A DNA stretch of 64,000 bases from Dolichospermum sp. LEGE 00240 (GTDB lineage: Bacteria; Cyanobacteriota; Cyanobacteriia; Cyanobacteriales; Nostocaceae), in assembly GCF_015207875.1 (NCBI RefSeq), contig NZ_JADEVZ010000022.1, positions 1-64,000 of the forward strand, written 5' to 3'. Below, piece after piece: positions 62,918 through 64,000 of this stretch. Within the stretch, counting starts at the first letter, position 1. Each line of letters opens with the position of its first letter. The notes under the pieces were generated by a model. The model worked only from the letters and a program-made list of their open reading frames with translations. It made no database searches and had not been told where the DNA came from. A program made the translations under genes and the position numbers.

Positions 62918-63440
62918 TAGTTTGTAGTTTAGATTGACACAAGGAAACCCAACAATACCCACCATTAACAACACTAAATTCCCACCCAAAACCCCTGTAT
63001 CTGTTCACATTATCTCATCTAACCATCACCAACTATCATGTAAATAAGAGAAGATAATAGAACCATCACAGATACACCACCGAAACATTCACCTCACCTG
63101 ATTTTTTGGTAATCTAATTTTAGTCAGTTTTAACGGAATTGAGCTTTTAGACAGGGAATAAATTCCCTGGCTTTATTGATGACAGATGGTAAGATTTTTT
63201 ATGATATCCCATGTTTTATTACGATGACAAATGAAATCAATAAATTACCCAAAGGTTGGCAGCATGTAACAAGAGATTACATCATTAGTTAATTCTCTTT
63301 CCATCGCTTTACAAATGGGAAATCATGCAGTTAGGAGACAAATAGAAGGATTTGCCAAGAGAGCTAGTGGACGATCATCAATGTTACCGTTAAAGTATAT
63401 GACTCGTCATAGATATTGATGCAAAATTCATCTTTAAATA
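62918..63440. other. Intergenic region: repeat, hairpin and possible gene remnant
   Basis: 62990-63100 is a family B terminal unit. CAGGGAATAAATTCCCTG (63153-63170) is a hairpin. 63223-63291 reads MTNEINKLPKGWQHVTRDYI then a stop, which faintly resembles the start of a type I restriction specificity subunit. No intact gene. Confidence 0.5.
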
Positions 63441-64000
63441 TTAAACACTAAAATCATTCCCATCTTGATTGATAACTAATCTTAAAATTGATAAACCTAA
63501 AATAATTAAAAATAGCACCAAACCAATGGTACAAGCATAGCTAATCTCTAAATTACCAAATGCTTGTTCATACAAATAATAAACAATAGTCTTAGAACTA
63601 TTGAGTGGTCCGCCTTGAGTCATAATATAAACTTCTTCAAAAACTTTAGTTGCGGAAATCGCCGAAATTACAGCCACTAAAGCTAAATAGGGTTGCATCA
63701 ATGGTAAGGTAATATCCCAATGTTTACGAACACTATCTGAACCATCAATAGCCGCAGCTTCATAAATATCAGCGGGAATGGCTTGTAATCCAGCTAAATA
63801 AATTACCATATAATAGCCTAAGCCTTTCCAAATAGTTACAGCCATAATACTAGCTAAGGAAATGGGAACAATTCCCAATATCTTATCAGGACTTGTTAAC
63901 CAGGGAATTCCGTCGGGAAAAATTCCTAAAGTTTTGAGAATTTGATTCAGCAATCCATTTTCTGCATATAACCATTTCCAAGCTATCCCAGCTACTACCA
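63441..64000 (-). CDS. Sugar ABC transporter permease (partial)
   Basis: The gene runs past the right edge; 186 residues are visible. Membrane segments alternate, and the EAA loop is EAAAIDGSDSVRKHWDITLPLMQP. YIMTQGGPLNSSKTIVYYLYEQAF is typical of MalF/UgpA-type permeases of sugar importers. The open frame upstream of the TTG at 63953 continues to the edge (VVAGIAWKWLYAENG), so the true start is outside. Confidence 0.9.
   Translation of the reverse strand, partial: VVAGIAWKWLYAENGLLNQILKTLGIFPDGIPWLTSPDKILGIVPISLASIMAVTIWKGLGYYMVIYLAGLQAIPADIYEAAAIDGSDSVRKHWDITLPLMQPYLALVAVISAISATKVFEEVYIMTQGGPLNSSKTIVYYLYEQAFGNLEISYACTIGLVLFLIILGLSILRLVINQDGNDFSV

Noticed and set aside
51222-63110. Integron with attC sites
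   Set aside because: The layout is similar, but there is no integrase, no core site GTTRRRY with paired arms in each unit, and genes lie on both strands.
63223-63291. Start of a type I restriction specificity gene (hsdS)
   Set aside because: Only the few residues NKLPKGW resemble it and a stop follows after 22 codons; no hsdM or hsdR is nearby.

Overview
The window looks like a chromosomal segment of a filamentous, probably heterocyst-forming cyanobacterium (Nostocales; Anabaena, Dolichospermum or Aphanizomenon type). The reasons are the very many HIP1 octamers (GCGATCGC), the DNA-binding nitrogen regulator NtcA, a split cyanobacterial-type transhydrogenase (pntAA-pntAB-pntB), a CrtO-type carotenoid ketolase, a CYP110-type P450, cyanobacteria-restricted families (DUF3318, DUF2808, DUF3146, DUF3084) and XisI/XisH-type fdxN-element genes. 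It is AT-rich with dense intergenic repeats. No rRNA, tRNA or CRISPR array was recognised.

Layout. 1-4.4 kb: a transposase remnant, then a secreted galactose/glyoxal-oxidase-like copper radical oxidase followed by a DyP peroxidase, which could consume the H2O2 the oxidase would make. 4.6-7.9 kb: YbjN and DUF3318 proteins and a STAS-sugar-transferase fusion. 8.2-19 kb: a first accessory island of toxin-antitoxin (TA) cassettes (DUF433, MazF, ParDE, HicBA, VapBC), DUF29 and XisI genes, many of them broken, a convergent type II restriction-modification pair, and a zinc-ribbon plus HEPN pair. The cassettes are separated by HIP1-centred repeats. 19.1-40.7 kb: mostly housekeeping: transhydrogenase, rpmH-rnpA-PH-yidC-jag-yceD, a TPR protein, YqgF-like nuclease, DUF3084, ntcA, fabI, hisB, an ABC ATPase, a polysaccharide export protein, an SPFH protein, folP and tpiA.

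40.9-51.2 kb: an HNH pair, a two-gene ATPase plus PD-(D/E)XK-like operon that resembles a phage-defence module, crtO, the P450, a transketolase/phosphoketolase-like enzyme, a GxxExxY protein and an RNase H-like exonuclease. 51.3-63.1 kb: a second accessory island in which TA cassettes (MazEF twice, VapBC three times, HigBA, YgiT, broken ParDE), a restriction-endonuclease-like plus TOPRIM-like pair, a broken Abi gene and a Uma2 protein are separated by a second repeat family. The right edge cuts a sugar ABC transporter permease.

The most striking things are: (i) TA cassettes with a shared promoter module and interchangeable antitoxin tails and toxins; (ii) an array of 73-bp units that become 97 bp wherever one fixed 24-bp hairpin sequence sits inside the HIP1 site; (iii) two candidate defence operons; (iv) the oxidase/peroxidase pair; (v) fragments of neighbouring genes embedded in the repeats, one of which differs from its source only at synonymous positions.
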